A stretch of 64,000 nucleotides of DNA from Pseudescherichia sp031987975 (GTDB lineage Bacteria; Pseudomonadota; Gammaproteobacteria; Enterobacterales; Enterobacteriaceae), in the NCBI RefSeq assembly GCF_031987975.1, contig NZ_DALZYX010000011.1, forward strand, positions 1-64,000, read 5' to 3'. A program made the position numbers and the translations under genes. A model generated the notes under the pieces. It was not told where the DNA came from. It saw only the letters and a list, made by a program, of their open reading frames with translations, and searched no databases. Below are positions 62,136 to 64,000 of this stretch, piece after piece. The stretch's first letter is position 1. Every line of letters starts with the position of its first letter.

Positions 62136-63434
62136 TCAGAACGTCAGGCTAAGCTGCGCGCCTGCGCCCCAGGTTTCATCTTCGCCATACAGGCCCATCA
62201 GGTCAACGTGGACGCGGTTAAACGGCGCAAAACCGATACCGGCGGTAGCAACATTGCTGTCGTCCCCTTTCACATCGGCGCGATAGCCCGCCCGAACAGC
62301 CAGCCAGTCGAGCGGACGCACCTCGGCACCGACGCCAACATACTGGGAAGCCTCTTCACTTTTGAAACCTTTGGTTTCGGTCAGATCGCCGTCGGCGCTC
62401 AGAGTAACCAGATCTGTATGCCAGGCCAGGCCAGCGGTAACTACCGGGCTTATCTGGTAGGTATCTTTATAGTTGCGAACTTCCTGAGTACGGCCATCGC
62501 GGATCTGGATATCTTTGGTATCGATATCGCGGGAGATCAGGTTCTGCCCACTCAGGCCCACCGTCCAGTTATCGCCAAAGTCAGCGGCAATACCGGCGTC
62601 AACGTTGAAGCCGGTATCGTCGTTACGGTAGCGGCTGCTGTTGAAGTCGCTGCTGTCGTAGTCGTAGATGGAAGTGGTATAGTTGAACAGCCAGGTTTTT
62701 TGCAACTTCGGCGTCACGCCGATTGAGACAGGCACGTCACCAAACTGGAACTGGTGCGCTACGGCCACGCCGTAGTCGGAAACAATAGCCGCCCGTCCGG
62801 AGGCGGTGGAGTTGAGGTTACGAGTGATGATATCCGAGCTGCTTCCAATGGCAACAAGTCCAGCATCCGCAACAATCCGATCGCCGCGCAAGTAGTCAAT
62901 ATCCTGCTGATCGATGTTGGAGCTGACCCGAGCGTGAGCATAAGCCTTTGCCACGAAAGCAAATGACAGCACATCGTTAGGAATGCTTACCGCAATACCG
63001 GCTCCCGCATTGGCGCGTGCGGTTTTGCCGTCGAGATACTCCAGCTCATCGGCTAAATCGGTTGCTGCACCGCGCACCTGATTAATTGTTCCCGTTGGGT
63101 TGGTAATGAACTGGGCAAAGGTCAGGTTATCAATAACGTCATCGTAATAGTCAACCTTATCGCTGATATCATCGATTTCGTCCTGCAAATTATCCTTGTC
63201 GCTAATCTGCGCCCGTACGCTCGGCAGGATAACCGTTACGTTATCCTCCGGTTTAGCCTTGGCCAGCAGCGCCGGGTTAATCAGTACGCCGCTGCCGTAG
63301 CTGGCGGAGGCTACCCCGGTTCCGCCCATAGCATCGCTACGTGCTTCTGCCCAAGTATTAGCAGCCCCAGCCTGAGTGACTACCCCAAAAGAGACCGCAA
63401 GTGTTACCACTGAAAGTTTAAAAATTTTTTTCAC
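62136..63434 (-). CDS. TraF-like outer-membrane beta-barrel protein
   Basis: The 432-residue exported protein has a signal peptide at 1-24 (cleavage after AGAA). The mature N-terminus WAEARSDAMGGTGVASASYGSGVLINPALLAK is typical of the FadL/TraF_2-type barrels often named conjugal transfer protein TraF. A helical insert lies at about 80-140. Alternating strands follow and the protein ends in LSLTF, with a terminal Phe as needed for outer-membrane insertion. It stands alone between dusA and zur with no tra genes, so conjugation is unlikely. The function is unknown; transport of hydrophobic compounds is a possibility from the FadL-like layout. Confidence 0.85.
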   Translation of the reverse strand: MKKIFKLSVVTLAVSFGVVTQAGAANTWAEARSDAMGGTGVASASYGSGVLINPALLAKAKPEDNVTVILPSVRAQISDKDNLQDEIDDISDKVDYYDDVIDNLTFAQFITNPTGTINQVRGAATDLADELEYLDGKTARANAGAGIAVSIPNDVLSFAFVAKAYAHARVSSNIDQQDIDYLRGDRIVADAGLVAIGSSSDIITRNLNSTASGRAAIVSDYGVAVAHQFQFGDVPVSIGVTPKLQKTWLFNYTTSIYDYDSSDFNSSRYRNDDTGFNVDAGIAADFGDNWTVGLSGQNLISRDIDTKDIQIRDGRTQEVRNYKDTYQISPVVTAGLAWHTDLVTLSADGDLTETKGFKSEEASQYVGVGAEVRPLDWLAVRAGYRADVKGDDSNVATAGIGFAPFNRVHVDLMGLYGEDETWGAGAQLSLTF

Positions 63435-63787
63435 AGTATGCCCGTCTTATTGATCAAAGGTCGATTTATGCCCTGCCAGTTATCGCCTGGCGAGAGGTGA
63501 ACTATTGCTGTGAAAAGCGATGCTAATTGCGGCTATTTCATTTTTTTTGCCGCATGAGGATATATTTATTGGTAACAAACTGCGTCTTTTTATAAACGCT
63601 ATTTACTTATAGAGGAGGAAAATCGTTTCGGGAAGGTTTTCTGAGCGCGTAACGAAATTTTCAGGTAAATGCCAGAGTTGCGATCCGCACTGAGTGCGTA
63701 AGCATCGCCCGGATCTCGGCGTTTGCTGCGGAATATGGTAAAGTAGCGGTTTCAACGTTATTACATCACGTAACCTGAGGATGCCCT
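63435..63787. other. intergenic region between the TraF-like gene and zur
   Basis: This 353-base region holds the divergent promoters. I see no gene or recognisable operator. The stretch next to zur contains a plausible -10 (TAAAGT near 63738). Confidence 0.5.
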
Positions 63788-64000
63788 ATGGATAAGACCA
63801 CTTCGCAGCAGATGCTGGCACAGGCTGAAACGCTGTGCGCGCAGCGCAACGTGCGCCTGACCCCGCAGCGTCTTGAGGTTCTGCGCCTGATGAGCCTCCA
63901 GCAGGGTGCAATCAGCGCCTACGATCTGCTCGATCTGCTGCGCGCTTCGGAGCCGCAGGCTAAGCCGCCTACGGTATACCGCGCTCTGGACTTTCTGCTA
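63788..64000 (+). CDS. zur: zinc uptake regulator Zur (5' part only)
   Basis: The first 71 codons of a Fur-family repressor are present; the gene runs off the window. The sequence VRLTPQRLEVLRLMSLQQGAISAYDLLDLL and KPPTVYRALDFLL is the winged-helix domain of Zur, the same as in E. coli apart from small changes. With zinc bound it represses znuABC and other zinc-supply genes. The metal-binding C-terminal domain lies outside the window. Confidence 0.96.
   Translation, partial: MDKTTSQQMLAQAETLCAQRNVRLTPQRLEVLRLMSLQQGAISAYDLLDLLRASEPQAKPPTVYRALDFLL

Noticed and set aside
61035..63434. Island integrated at dusA or conjugative element suggested by the TraF name
   Set aside because: dusA is complete, no integrase or tra genes are near, and the TraF-like protein is a stand-alone barrel.
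1..64000. CRISPR array, IS element or prophage
   Set aside because: No regularly spaced repeats, transposase, integrase or phage structural genes were seen anywhere in the window.

Overview
This window is chromosomal DNA of a member of the Enterobacteriaceae, close to Enterobacter, Leclercia or Lelliottia. Read right to left, the gene order zur, dusA, pspG, qor, dnaB, alr, tyrB, aphA, yjbQ, yjbR, uvrA/ssb, yjcB, pdeC, soxS/soxR, ghxP, yjcE, actP-yjcH-acs, gltP, fdhF, yjdM, crfC-yjcZ, proP is the order of the E. coli K-12 92-94 minute region. The proteins are near-identical in length to their E. coli counterparts. Species cannot be fixed from the sequence alone.

Left part (1-8.1 kb, accessory in character). 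The window opens on a 49-bp copy of the 3' end of tRNA-Phe with no 5' half, followed by a terminator. This is the usual scar at the far end of a genomic island. An AT-rich stretch follows, with a periplasmic molybdopterin-oxidoreductase-like protein paired with a GGDEF-EAL c-di-GMP enzyme and a type A chloramphenicol acetyltransferase on the opposite strand. Next comes a small stress cluster: a NemR-like TetR regulator, a DJ-1/PfpI protein, a ketopantoate-reductase-like protein and a luciferase-like flavin monooxygenase. At least three copies of a TetR-type operator sit in front of the first three genes. 

Middle-left (7.8-20.8 kb). Small conserved genes (YmjA-like, a cold-shock-domain protein, a DUF4870-like membrane protein) precede an unrecognised lipoprotein/membrane-protein pair, a NicO-type metal exporter, proP, a kdgT permease, crfC-yjcZ and yjdM. 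Where E. coli carries the phn C-P lyase operon, only a shortened, in-frame phnH is left.

Sugar locus (20.8-30.1 kb). A hybrid sensor kinase at one end and an OmpR-type response regulator at the other enclose a six-gene operon: ATPase, permease, periplasmic binding protein, D-lyxose isomerase, class II aldolase and PfkB kinase. Together these could import a sugar, isomerise it, phosphorylate it and cleave it.

Middle (30.3-45.5 kb). fdhF has an in-frame UGA for selenocysteine with its SECIS hairpin and a sigma-54 promoter. A hok-type toxin gene of 50 codons lies between fdhF and gltP. Then follow gltP, acs-yjcH-actP (acetate uptake and activation), a Gfo/Idh/MocA oxidoreductase, an LrgA/LrgB pair with a divergent LysR regulator, yjcE and ghxP with PurR-like boxes. 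The nrf operon found between acs and gltP in E. coli is absent.

Right part (45.9-64 kb). This is conserved core: a GST, soxR/soxS with its operator, pdeC, yjcB, ssb/uvrA with a LexA box, yjbR-yjbQ, aphA, tyrB, alr, dnaB, qor, pspG (sigma-54 promoter), dusA, a TraF-like outer-membrane protein and the start of zur, which runs off the window.
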